The position numbers and the translations under genes were made by a program. The notes beneath the pieces are model-generated. The model was not told the origin of the DNA. It was given only the letters and a program-made list of their open reading frames with translations, and did not search any database. From Seinonella peptonophila (GTDB taxonomy: Bacteria > Bacillota > Bacilli > Thermoactinomycetales > Thermoactinomycetaceae): DNA of 64,000 nucleotides. The DNA lies in assembly GCF_900129355.1 (NCBI RefSeq), contig NZ_FQVL01000001.1, positions 310,001-374,000 of the forward strand, given 5' to 3'. How positions within the stretch are numbered: the first letter of the stretch is position 1; each line of letters starts with the position of its first letter. This document shows, piece by piece, positions 44,901 to 53,459 of this stretch.

Positions 44901-45828
44901 AAACCTCTCTTTTTCGCTCAGGATGGTAGATAATTCTAATGTAATCTGTATCCTGACTATCAATATCCCCAAGATATATTCGTTCATGCTCCGGAATTAA
45001 TTCATATAATTCTTTTAACCTAGCTCTTGCGGGCTCGGAAGGATATTCAAGATAGTCGTAATAAGCCTCTCTGCATTTCTCTAACGACGTTTCACTTCCG
45101 TTTAACTTTTGATAAGTATCGATTAGCTGTTTATACTTTTCATTTGAGTCGATGCTATCCACTACTTCGCCAAACGTAATTTTGCCCAGATCTTCAAAAA
45201 CTACAGTGGTTGGATTAGTAAAGCTAGTAAATAAGGTTCCGTTTTGAAAGTATTCTTCAATATCATCTACTTCAAAATTCAATTCAAATTTCGTCGTATA
45301 ACAAGTTACACGCCCATCCTTATAAATAACTAAGTTAGCCATATAGTTCTTATCCTGATGCTTAAGAAAGATGGTGAACGATTCACCTTCAGTGGTTTGA
45401 TAACCTATTTCATTTTTTACATAAAACTCACTTGCTTGTGGGGAATATATTACTCTTCTGCTTTTTTGAAGTTGTATTTCATCCTCCGAGATTGTATACA
45501 TGTTCTCCATTTCTGGATTTAAACGTTTGACAGTATCTCTTATATGCCTTAAATAACCTGCTTTATTATATTTCCATTTAGCCGATTGTACTTTGTAAGT
45601 CCCTAGTCCATATATCGAAATGTTTTTATTGTCTGGAACCTGTGAAACTATCCAATTATGCTTCATTTTTTGCTCTAAACCAGCCAGATCCACCAATTTC
45701 CAGCAGTTTACCATTCCATCTTCATATACATCTATATTGACGTAGTGGTACTGCACATTATTAATGATTCCAGGTACTCTGGTTCCTTCTATTCTTTTTT
45801 GTCTACTGATTTTTTGCATGTTCTCCAT
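44899..45828 (-). CDS. Hypothetical protein with two related halves
   Basis: The 309-residue soluble protein shows an internal duplication: 'YVNIDVYEDGMVNCWKLVDL' (near residue 28) resembles 'MANLVIYKDGRVTCYTTKFE' (near 165). Each is followed by an acidic/hydrophobic strand series ending in 'GLGTYKV' or 'DLGKITFGEV'. The C-terminus is helical and charged ('EPARARLKELYELIPEHER'). No family is firmly recognised; such tandem-domain proteins are often immunity or stress proteins. It is monocistronic, lies between CRISPR fragments, and its start has no strong ribosome binding site in view. Confidence 0.75.
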   Translation of the reverse strand: MENMQKISRQKRIEGTRVPGIINNVQYHYVNIDVYEDGMVNCWKLVDLAGLEQKMKHNWIVSQVPDNKNISIYGLGTYKVQSAKWKYNKAGYLRHIRDTVKRLNPEMENMYTISEDEIQLQKSRRVIYSPQASEFYVKNEIGYQTTEGESFTIFLKHQDKNYMANLVIYKDGRVTCYTTKFELNFEVDDIEEYFQNGTLFTSFTNPTTVVFEDLGKITFGEVVDSIDSNEKYKQLIDTYQKLNGSETSLEKCREAYYDYLEYPSEPARARLKELYELIPEHERIYLGDIDSQDTDYIRIIYHPERKREV

Positions 45829-46074
45829 CGCCTTTTAGTCTATGATTTTTAACCTGTAGATAGCAGTTCCGTTTTTCCTTGCTCTTATTATAATTTATTT
45901 CCCTTACTTTTCTAAGTCCCAGTGAAGAGTTTCTACCATAAATCGCAAAGTAGCATCATAAATTCCAGCTTATCCAATTTGGTAGCTGGCTTCTCTATGT
46001 TAACTTGTTTTGCAAAATTTCTTTTTCCACATCATTCATTTGGCATACCGGTTTGAAGGCTAAGGATTCATTCT

Positions 46075-46316
46075 TAGCGTAGAGAAAATCCTTATGCCGT
46101 CTGTGGTGCGAATCTTCTAAGGTTTTGCCAGAGCATATGGTCCGCGTTTTTTATTTACGATTGGGTCAATAGCAATAAAAAACTCCAACTGTCCTTTATG
46201 ACTAGTAGGAGCTACATAGCTGCTATTCTTTTTTAATTCATGAGACGTCTCAATCCTTTTACAAGGGTCTTTTCGTTGTTCCGCACGCTTCTACACCTCT
46301 TGCTATTCCCCGCTTA
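46075..46316 (-). CRISPR. Solo CRISPR repeat with partial leader and terminator units
   Basis: A single repeat (46247-46281, 35 bases) has to its right only the first 35 bases of a leader (46282-46316). To its left lie a terminator unit (about 46160-46235) and the distal half of another leader (46080-46165). This is the same order as in the other modules, but with pieces lost. Confidence 0.7.
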
Positions 46317-46540
46317 CATGAACTCCATCACAGACTAATTTTCAGGGTAGCTTAATCCTCCTCCCTAGTAGATATAAAACGGGGAACTGATGCCTATGTT
46401 TTCTGCCCAGAGGGAGCAAATCACGATTATCTTTATACTTATCATTTTGTACAAGAGAGAACTTAATACGAATATCATATTGCTTCTATATCCCGCTATA
46501 AATACTAACTATTATCAATAATCTGTCTTTATCTTTTAGA

Positions 46541-46563
46541 TGACCGCGGCAAGGTCGCGGTCA
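46541..46563 (-). terminator. Stem-loop downstream of a GC-rich small gene
   Basis: TGACCGCG (46541-46548) pairs with CGCGGTCA (46556-46563) around a 7-base loop, directly after the 50-residue gene on the minus strand. Only a weak T content follows. Confidence 0.5.
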
Positions 46564-46602
46564 CTGAGGGAATTCCCTCTGGTAGCCCTGCTACCATTGG
46601 AA

Positions 46603-46755
46603 TCAGTCGGAGTCAGTCCCGGTGATCTCCCTCATGGTTTCGGTGAATTCCTTGGTCGCCTCCTGCACAGCTTCGAGATCTTCCTGCTTGCCGGTTTGCA
46701 GGTACTTGTCCCTCGCTTCCTTCACCTTCTGCTCTGATTTCTCACGCCTTCCCAT
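46603..46755 (-). CDS. Small charged protein of actinobacterial codon usage
   Basis: A 50-residue frame starts at ATG five bases after AAGGGA and reads 'MGRREKSEQKVKEARDKYLQ', then 'TGKQEDLEAVQEATKEFTET', then 'MREITGTDSD'. It is a helical, charged product. Third codon positions are mostly G or C, in sharp contrast to the A+T-rich surroundings, so it is probably imported from a high-GC actinobacterium. It appears complete and is followed by a hairpin. Confidence 0.5.
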   Translation of the reverse strand: MGRREKSEQKVKEARDKYLQTGKQEDLEAVQEATKEFTETMREITGTDSD

Positions 46756-46912
46756 GCGCTTCCCTTTTCTTCATCCCACAAACTTCGTGGGATCCCACTG
46801 CTGGGTTATAGCAGCAGGAAATTCCAACAGGTTCTTTAATTATACTCTAACTAATGAGTATATTCAAATATATAGGAGTATTATATCCATTCTTTTGCGT
46901 TAAGATCGTTAG

Positions 46913-46985
46913 CAATAAAAAAACTCCAACTGTCATCTTTATGACTAGACAGGAGCTACATAGCTGCAATTCTTTTTTTAATCTA
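46913..46985 (-). terminator. Terminator unit of a lost CRISPR module (copy C)
   Basis: This segment is about 90% identical to 47418-47478: a hairpin (CTCC..GTCAT / ATGAC..GGAG on the minus strand) followed by seven T residues, plus the codons that in the intact copy end the coiled-coil gene. Neither gene nor leader remains next to it. Confidence 0.65.
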
Positions 46986-47039
46986 TCCAAATTCGTCCAA
47001 GAGTACTCCCGCTTCTACAAGTGGTGAGATGAATGGGAC

Positions 47040-47086
47040 GTGGTTCGGTATCCCTTTTGCGGGGATGCTTAGAACCACTTTTTTTT
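47040..47086 (+). terminator. Strong plus-strand terminator without an obvious gene
   Basis: GTGGTTC (47040-47046) pairs with GAACCAC (47072-47078), with an inner GGTATCCC/GGGAT stem, followed by eight T residues. No plus-strand gene ends upstream, so it may terminate a small RNA or a relic. Confidence 0.6.
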
Positions 47087-47193
47087 GTTAGAATAGCAGA
47101 TGATACCAGAATCGATGTCCGCTCCCTATTGGCTTTGTCTGGTCTTTCCATGTTACCAGACGTGCAGCTAGTAGAATCCCTTGGAATGGTGGA

Positions 47194-47230
47194 GTTTCAA
47201 TCCTTTGTACAAAGGTTTTTTCGTTGTCAC
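47194..47230 (-). CRISPR. Solo CRISPR repeat beside an intact leader
   Basis: A single 37-base repeat identical in layout to arrays A and B lies immediately left of a full leader. The sequence farther left (47087-47193) may be a spacer plus unrelated DNA. It is the most complete leader-repeat junction in the window. Confidence 0.75.
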
Positions 47231-47424
47231 AGCACGTTTCTACATCCCTTGCTATTCCTCGTTTTCAACCCTACAAAACGCGAAAACCTTTTTTTCACCC
47301 CTTTCTTCTCCTTTCATTTGATCAAAAAATAAGGAAACCCTTATGCCTTCTGTGGTGCGAACCTTCTAGTGTTTTGCCAGAACATATGGTTCGCGGTTTT
47401 TATATGCGATTGGATCAATAGCAA
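47231..47424 (-). promoter_or_regulatory. CRISPR leader (copy D, intact)
   Basis: These 194 A+T-rich bases are nearly 90% identical to 44232-44425. The leader lies between a terminator (right) and a repeat (left), so transcription would start inside it and run leftward. A GCGAACC...GGTTCGC inverted repeat is conserved. Confidence 0.75.
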
Positions 47425-47466
47425 TAAAAAAACTCCAACTGTCATCTTTAATGACTAAGCAGGAGC
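47424..47466 (-). terminator. Terminator of the coiled-coil gene / module boundary
   Basis: On the minus strand CTCC..GTCAT pairs with ATGAC..GGAG and is followed by seven T residues. Its right edge contains the stop codon of the coiled-coil gene. Derivatives recur at 44426-44480, 46160-46235 and 46913-46985. Confidence 0.75.
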
Positions 47467-47786
47467 TACATAGCTGCTATTCTTTTTTGTAGTTTGTTTA
47501 TTTCCTCTTGTAACTGATTTAAGCGTTGTTGAAGGACTTCTTTATCAGTCAATAGCTTTGTGGCAACATCGCTCATGTCTCTACCGTATTCTTCTTTTAA
47601 AAATTGTAGATCTTCTTTGACTAGCCTAATATCTACTTGCAGATGATCAAGTTTGTTATTCGTTTTTGTGATCTGAATTTTTAAATCGGATTTATCTTTT
47701 GCCATTTGAGTAAGTATCCGATTTTCAGTTTGTGCTAATCCACTTATTAAGGTGTTTTGTAGTTGTTGTAAATGTTTTTGATCCAT
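47466..47786 (-). CDS. Coiled-coil hypothetical protein next to CRISPR leader
   Basis: From the ATG six bases after GAGGTGG the product has 106 residues, almost wholly a predicted coiled coil with heptads ('ITKTNNKLDHLQVDIRLVKE', 'VLQQRLNQLQEEINKLQKRI'). It has no membrane helix or enzyme motif. Its last codons lie within the terminator unit that recurs beside the other CRISPR repeats, so copies of this gene once flanked several leaders. Function unknown. Confidence 0.7.
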   Translation of the reverse strand: MDQKHLQQLQNTLISGLAQTENRILTQMAKDKSDLKIQITKTNNKLDHLQVDIRLVKEDLQFLKEEYGRDMSDVATKLLTDKEVLQQRLNQLQEEINKLQKRIAAM

Positions 47787-48015
47787 CAGAATCCACCTCA
47801 TCTATATTTGTCTTCAAATGTATCACATTAGAGTAAATGTTGACAAATCTGTTTTTTGGCTCTTTGATAAAGCTCATACACTTGAAAATATGAACGAAGT
47901 CATTTTATTTTCCAAATCCATTTAAGATTAGTTAGGCGATTTCTGATTTTATAACGGTAAGGAATAACAACTAGACATAAATGCTAAGGGCGAGTATCAA
48001 AGCTATCAACATCAT

Positions 48016-48117
48016 TAAATCAGCGAGCATAATGAAAGACGGGATACATTACAACACCCATCTGTGTCTGTCTTATATCGTTACAATCCATCATACATTT
48101 TCCATGTTTCTTGAACC
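48016..48117. repeat. Dispersed repeat, copy 2
   Basis: This is the second copy of the roughly 100-base element at 36209-36312, in the same orientation, about 80% identical. Confidence 0.6.
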
Positions 48118-48146
48118 CTTGTATAAAAAGTACCAACTTGATTACC

Positions 48147-48284
48147 TTAGAACGTATTTGGAGCCTCACGATTACTGATGTGATCTCGTATTTCTTCGTT
48201 CCACTCGCCTTCTGAACAACGCTCTCCTTCCCCATATTCGCAATCATGTCGATGACAATAATGTGGATGGTCACTGTATTCCAT
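48147..48284 (-). CDS. Small Cys/His-rich protein
   Basis: A 45-residue frame reads 'MEYSDHPHYCHRHDCEYGEG', then 'ERCSEGEWNEEIRDHISNRE', then 'APNTF'. Three cysteines and five histidines in the first 25 residues suggest a metal site. A GAAGG site lies 13 bases upstream, slightly far. The protein-like composition supports it, but it could be a fragment. No homologue is recognised. Confidence 0.45.
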   Translation of the reverse strand: MEYSDHPHYCHRHDCEYGEGERCSEGEWNEEIRDHISNREAPNTF

Positions 48285-48459
48285 TATTTAAGCATTTCCT
48301 TCTTAATTAAGATACAAAAGCTCACATTCATTTTGTAAATTTTATCTAAACACTCAATGATATCCTATATTCCAACTAATCCAAATTTAAACTTTAGGTT
48401 TACTCCTCTGAAAAAATTGGCTAGAATAAATTTAACCTGATAAAAAGGGGACATACAGA

Positions 48460-49175
48460 ATGGCCTTTAAACAAACCAAGTGGCGAACTGTGTACGAAAC
48501 GCTTAAAAAACGTATCATAGATGGTACATATCCATCAAAATCAGAATTCCCCACTAATAAAGAAATTGGGGAAGAATTTAATTTGCACACTGTCTCAGTT
48601 CAAACAGCAGTTACGGAGTTAATTAGGGAAGGGTTAGTTACCCCTGCCCAAAATCGCGCAACCAGAAGGCGAGTCAGATCTATACCAACCAGATCTAAAC
48701 GATCAATTTTCTTCTCAGAAGTTCATGATCAAAAAGCAAGCAAAAACGCATTGGCTCTAAATATCGTAGATGCAGCTACCATTCCAGACACAATTCGGAA
48801 CAGCGTTCATCACAAACAATGCTTTATTACCACAAAGAACAGTTTTTAGATAATATTTTGCATGCAGTATCACGTTCATATATACCTGATCAAATACCAT
48901 TAGAGGAATTGCTCAAGCTGTTAAAAGAACCTGGAGCTTCATTGTATAAAACCTTAGAAAAGTTGGAACATACACCTACGACTTGTCAGGAGTCATTAAT
49001 TGCTGATGTTCCATCAAAACAAGAAAATAAAGAATTGCATCTGGTAGAAAATTCGAACATACCTGTGATCAAAATTGAACGAAAAGTATTTGATCAAAAA
49101 CAACAATTGATTGAGGTATATCATCTGATTTGCAGAGCCGATTGTTACCAATTCGAATATAAATTCCATTTATAG
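48460..49175 (+). pseudogene. Frameshifted GntR/UTRA-type regulator
   Basis: The first frame gives a GntR winged helix ('TVYETLKKRIIDGTYPSKSE', 'TNKEIGEEFNLHTVSVQTAV') and linker up to about 48815. The protein then continues in another frame with 'MLYYHKEQFLDNILHAVSRS' and a UTRA-like end ('IPVIKIERKVFDQKQQLIEVY', in part). One indel near 48815 accounts for the break. The intact protein would be about 238 residues. Sequencing error remains possible, because only one lesion is needed. Confidence 0.7.
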
Positions 49176-49275
49176 AAGGAGAGCAAAATAAATAATCAAC
49201 AAGACGACCTAAATACATAAAGAAGACCTAAAAAATTTTCCTACAGTTAGTAGAACATCAACAAAAGAATTAACA

Positions 49276-49400
49276 TCTTGACCACTCCCCATGCCTAAAA
49301 GCAGTAGGGACTCTTAGGAATTCCCATCTCATAATAAGATATTGAATAAATTTAGGCCTCAAGCCCTGCGGCGTTAAGTGTCCACCCATTTCTCCTCTGC
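49276..49400 (-). mobile_element. IS200/IS605-type right-end relic
   Basis: On the minus strand the segment ends with the typical right-end hairpin region of IS605-like elements (CCCTACTGCTTTTAGGCATG followed by GGGAGT and GTCAAGA). It is preceded by sequence resembling the 3' end of a tnpB transcript. No transposase or TnpB frame remains. Confidence 0.45.
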
Positions 49401-49555
49401 TTTTCACGTAACCAAATTAACAAAATATTTAAATAACCATTACAAATTGAGTTTAAATTTAAATTCATAAATATGCAACACACTCTTCCTTTATTTTTAT
49501 AAATATCTAGAGTAAATTATGGCGACATTTTCTAATATCGTTAATTATGCACAAA

Positions 49556-49759
49556 CTATTTCCCATTATGATAATTAACCGAACTAACACTATTTGGTTC
49601 CAGCTCTTCCTCTCTTTTAGTTTTATCAATATTTTTTCTCTCATAAGACTTAATATATAATTGTGCAGCTAATTTCCTAATTCTGACTAATCTTTGAACT
49701 CTCTCTTCATCTGAAATCATTGCCGGTATAATGACTACACTCGCTTTACTCGTTGTCAT
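49556..49759 (-). CDS. Small basic protein divergent from the recombinase
   Basis: The ATG after GAGGTGG gives 67 residues: a hydrophobic start ('SKASVVIIPAMISDEERVQR'), a helical 'IRKLAAQLYIKSYERK' segment and a charged tail. It is divergently transcribed from a serine recombinase with only 48 bases between starts, a position often held by small accessory proteins of integrases. The role is not established. Confidence 0.6.
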   Translation of the reverse strand: MTTSKASVVIIPAMISDEERVQRLVRIRKLAAQLYIKSYERKNIDKTKREEELEPNSVSSVNYHNGK

Positions 49760-49807
49760 CTTAACCACCTCAATAAATTATATGAGGTTGTAAAGGAGTT
49801 ATTAACT

Positions 49808-51376
49808 TTGGACAAGGTAGCAATTTATTTAAGAAAGTCCCGAGCTGATCTGGATGCTGAAGCACGCGGTGAGGGTGAAACATTAGAAAAGCATCGAAAA
49901 ATCCTAAATGAACTTGCAAAGGAACGAGGCTATAATATTGTCGTGACTTTTGAGGAAATTGCATCTGGTGAAAGTATTCATCATCGGCCAGAAATGTTAA
50001 AACTTTTAAACAACGTAGAGAACGGTTTATATGATGCTATCTTAGTCATGGATATTGATCGCCTTGGAAGAGGCAACATGCAAGATCAAGGCTTGATACT
50101 AGATACATTCAAAGAGTCTAATACTAAAATCATAACTCCACGTAAAATATATGATCTCGATAACGAATTCGACGAAGAATACTCAGAATTTGAGGCATTC
50201 ATGGCTAGAAAAGAGTTTAAAATCATCAAACGTCGTTTGCATCAAGGTAGACTCCGATCTGTTAAAGATGGTAATTACGTAGGTGCCAGACCACCATATG
50301 GGTATACCAAAGTAAAAGTCGATGGAAATCACACCTTAGAACCAGAACCAGAGCAAGCTAAAATTGTGAATCTCATTTTTGAATGGTATACCTCGGATAA
50401 TCCGAATGTAAGATCAGGAACAACCAATATAGCAAAACGTCTAAATGAAATGGGTGTCCCATCGTACTATGGTGGTAAGTGGTCAAATAATGTCATCTTG
50501 CAAATCGTAAGAAATCCTGTATACATAGGAAAAATTAGTTGGGGAAGAGTAGAGAGAAAAAAATCAAAAGCTCCCCATAAAGGTGTTGAAGCCCGCATAC
50601 GTCCAGTTAGTGAACAGATTTTGGTTGATGGAAATCATCCTGCAATTGTCAGTGAAAAACTATTCTACAAGGCACAAGATATTAGAACTAAAAAATCGCA
50701 CCCTAGATATAAGCCAAATCAATCACTTCAAAATCCATTAGCTGGTCTAATCGTTTGTAGTATTTGTGGAGGGAATTTGAAAATGTTTCGGCAGTGGGGG
50801 CGAAAAAATCGCCATCGGCATCTTCGGTGTGATCATAAAGGGCGCGGTGGACATTGCAATAGAACCGTGAGACTACGATATGTTGAGAATCGGATCATCA
50901 AAGAGTTAGAACATTGGATTCATCAATATGAAGAACAAATTACTTTTACTGATGATGATTTCCATAGACAAGAACCGGCACATAATCATCTTGAAATTTA
51001 TGAAATCACGATTAAGTCCCTTACAGAGGAGATTGAACAACTTCAATCACAAAAGGATCGATTACATGACTTTCTTGAGCGTGGTATTTATGACGAAGAT
51101 ACTTTTCTAAGTCGTTCCATTCGTTTAAAAGAGCGGATTGAAGAAAATCAACTAAAATTAGATTCTGTTATAGCTGAACAACAGCAAGAGCTAAAAAGAC
51201 AAGAAACCAAATTGCAATTTATCCCTAAAGTAAAACAAATCCTTGATGTATATGAGGAATTGGACGTCGAAGAAAGAAATATTCTACTAAAGGAAATCAT
51301 CGACAAGTGTGTCTATTTAAAGGAGCAGCATCAAAAAAATGATGAGTTCTCACTCACCATTCATGTGAAGATTTGA
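49808..51376 (+). CDS. Large serine recombinase (integrase)
   Basis: The 522-residue product starts at TTG eight bases after AAAGGAG. Residues 1-150 are a resolvase catalytic domain with the nucleophilic serine in 'IYLRKSRADL' (S11) and 'MDIDRLGRGN'. Next come the recombinase domain ('GARPPYGYTKV', 'VPSYYGGKWSNNVILQIVRN'), a zinc ribbon ('CSICGGNLKMF' ... 'CDHKGRGGHCN') and a C-terminal coiled coil. Such enzymes insert and excise phages, SCCmec-like and conjugative elements. A copy of the gene's last 50 bases plus 65 bases downstream recurs at 55530-55645. Confidence 0.96.
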   Translation: MDKVAIYLRKSRADLDAEARGEGETLEKHRKILNELAKERGYNIVVTFEEIASGESIHHRPEMLKLLNNVENGLYDAILVMDIDRLGRGNMQDQGLILDTFKESNTKIITPRKIYDLDNEFDEEYSEFEAFMARKEFKIIKRRLHQGRLRSVKDGNYVGARPPYGYTKVKVDGNHTLEPEPEQAKIVNLIFEWYTSDNPNVRSGTTNIAKRLNEMGVPSYYGGKWSNNVILQIVRNPVYIGKISWGRVERKKSKAPHKGVEARIRPVSEQILVDGNHPAIVSEKLFYKAQDIRTKKSHPRYKPNQSLQNPLAGLIVCSICGGNLKMFRQWGRKNRHRHLRCDHKGRGGHCNRTVRLRYVENRIIKELEHWIHQYEEQITFTDDDFHRQEPAHNHLEIYEITIKSLTEEIEQLQSQKDRLHDFLERGIYDEDTFLSRSIRLKERIEENQLKLDSVIAEQQQELKRQETKLQFIPKVKQILDVYEELDVEERNILLKEIIDKCVYLKEQHQKNDEFSLTIHVKI

Positions 51377-51444
51377 TAAGAGGAATTTCTACCAACATAC
51401 ATTTTGTTCAAATGGAGTCAACGGAAGGTGTTAATAAACTCGCA
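51327..51444 (+). repeat. Direct repeat, copy 1 (recombinase 3' end)
   Basis: This covers the last codons of the recombinase (HQKNDEFSLTIHVKI) and about 65 bases beyond. It is roughly 80% identical to 55530-55645, 4.2 kb away in the same orientation. Confidence 0.75.
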
Positions 51445-51654
51445 AAAGCCGACAGACTAGAAGTAGTATTTACTCTCTTCACCCATTCGGATGTCATTCG
51501 AAAAGTGATGATGAACATTAGGTACGTTTAGTGCGTACATGATACTTTTGGCAATGAAAGCCCTCACACAACCATCATCCAGAAACGGCAAATCATCATG
51601 AGTGTAGCACGACTAACATTAGGAAATCATACCTCTTTCCCAACTTTTTTCTCC

Positions 51655-51897
51655 TGTCGAGGGCGACCTCGACGGTTTAGTGACGCTCAAATCATCAAAT
51701 GCTTGGTTTACCAAGTGTATTACCGGATTCGTAGTTTTCGAGAACTTGAATGGAAGTTGAAACAGGATTTATGAGCACTACGCGCTATGGAAATCTCAGT
51801 AATATCGGATCATTCCACCTTTTGTCGGCGAGTGAAGGCGATCGAAGAAGACTTCTATGCGATAGCCCAATCCACGAATAGTTTTTATACTAAATGA
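51655..51897 (+). pseudogene. DDE transposase relic (N-terminal region)
   Basis: The frame reads 'GRPRRFSDAQIIKCLVYQVY' and 'YRIRSFRELEWKLKQD', a TGA stop, then 'MEISVISDHSTFCRRVKAIE'. This is the N-terminal region of IS4/IS5-superfamily transposases. The rest of the transposase is absent and the following 100 bases hold only stops. Confidence 0.7.
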
Positions 51898-52008
51898 ATG
51901 TTTCTATCAGAAAGTCGTTGATTGAGAACTTCCATCTACTTAAGTACAAAATAGCTGCTTCACGAATATCTACACCAATACTACTCGTAGTAATGTATTT
52001 GATCAAAT

Positions 52009-52599
52009 TTACCGCATTTTAATTTTCATATAGAACCTTTCATTAAAACCAGCAAGCTTAGAAAAACGTTGTTTTTTCTTTTCAAAAATAGAGAAGCCTA
52101 ATTTTTCGTAGAGGCGAATGGCATTGGTATTGTTATCAACAACTTCTAATATCGCCTCATCAAATTCAAGGTTATCCATCAGATGACGAATTAGGGTAGT
52201 GGCAACACCTTTGCCACGTGCAGAAGGGGAAGTTGCAATCGATTCAAAATTACATTGATTATCTTCAATAAGTAGAGGTTTTTGAAATTCAGAGCTGAGG
52301 AGCTTATAACAAATCCAACCTTTAATACTACCTAGTTCTTGCTTAAAAATATTTAGGTCAAAAGAATGTGCACGTTGTTTATTGGTGGAATATCCAATTA
52401 ACCCTAATACCTGATTATCCAACATTGCAATATAAAAATGATCTTTACCAAATGAATGCATAAGAGTTCGTACAAGAGTGGGCTGATCCTTTGAAATGAG
52501 TGAAAACATTTCAGGATAACTCTCTACAAAGACTTGAGCTGTCTGTTCTACAAACTGTTCATCAACTTCTGATAATCTTTTAATCGATAAATTGTCCAT
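52009..52599 (-). CDS. GNAT-family N-acetyltransferase
   Basis: From the ATG after GGAGGTAGT (a start 18 codons earlier is less likely) the product has 196 residues. The acetyl-CoA-binding motif A is 'ESIATSPSARGKGVATTLIRHL', preceded by 'VLGLIGYST', and motif B ends in 'NTNAIRLYEKLGFSIFEKKK'. It should acetylate an amine of a small molecule or protein terminus. No neighbour indicates the substrate. It lies between recombinase and foreign DNA. Confidence 0.92.
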   Translation of the reverse strand: MDNLSIKRLSEVDEQFVEQTAQVFVESYPEMFSLISKDQPTLVRTLMHSFGKDHFYIAMLDNQVLGLIGYSTNKQRAHSFDLNIFKQELGSIKGWICYKLLSSEFQKPLLIEDNQCNFESIATSPSARGKGVATTLIRHLMDNLEFDEAILEVVDNNTNAIRLYEKLGFSIFEKKKQRFSKLAGFNERFYMKIKMR

Positions 52600-53459
52600 A
52601 CTACCTCCGATTTCTATTGGCCTAGTAAGAGTGAATACTAGATCTGGGATCATTTATCCATGAAATAGAAAAAGACACAACTGTACCTAACATGATCCAA
52701 AAATCCCACCATTCATTTGATGAGCGAATCGCCTTCAAATTGAAATTTGTCAGTTCCAACCATATATAAGTTCTAACGATGTGCGCTCACTGTGTGTTTT
52801 TTCTAAAACATGAAATAACGTGACAATCACGCCTATTGAAACAATTTAATAATTATATTTAAATTGTAATGTTATTTTATCGTATTCAATGTTTTTTATA
52901 AAGTCTGATGTAAAATCTATCAACAAGGCATATTTTTCGGCATATCCATCTAGGCTACGCCTGTCTGAAATAAAATATCCCATTCAATACTTTACTTCAT
53001 GGGGATGGTGGTTGCCTATGTGTGTTTTTTACTGGCTATTCATGTCAAAGTTTAATAAGCATATGATGGCTCTATCCTTTTATAAAGAGATCAAACATAA
53101 CGCCGCATGTTGGGCGTTTATTCTTTCATAAAAGTTGTTCATTACCTACAAAATCAGCCCTTGATAACCTCTTCTATCGACTCGAAAGACTTAAAAAGTT
53201 ATTTTACATCAAGATGTATTTAACAAAATAAATATATCTGATATAAAATAGATGCACGAACATCGTCATCTTCCGTCTCGACCCGCCTTTAGGGTGTCAA
53301 GCACAACGGAAGGGATTGTGTTCACCCCAAAGGAAATCACGGACTGGACGGCATTTGGCTCTGCCGAAGCAATCACGTCAAAGTGAAATCCACTGGGATC
53401 ATCCAAACCGGTTGAATCTCGCACATTCGATCGGTTCGCCACTACGCAAGGAGTTTTGC
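52600..53459. other. Gene-poor stretch with a rise in GC
   Basis: No convincing gene is seen in 52600-53260. A plus-strand frame at 52889-53131 lacks a ribosome binding site. From about 53270 the composition becomes GC-rich, marking the left edge of the foreign patch that carries the TerD-like gene. Confidence 0.4.

Noticed and set aside
44724..44987. Minus-strand frame of 87 codons rich in Asp and His
   Set aside because: It is antisense to the GC-rich fragment, whose third-position pattern supports the plus strand.
47033..47421. Plus-strand frames of 99 and 65 codons
   Set aside because: They run through a terminator, a CRISPR repeat and the leader, and have no ribosome binding site.
52889..53131. 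Plus-strand 80-codon frame
   Set aside because: It lacks a ribosome binding site and coherent protein features; flanking sequence is A+T-rich and gene-free.
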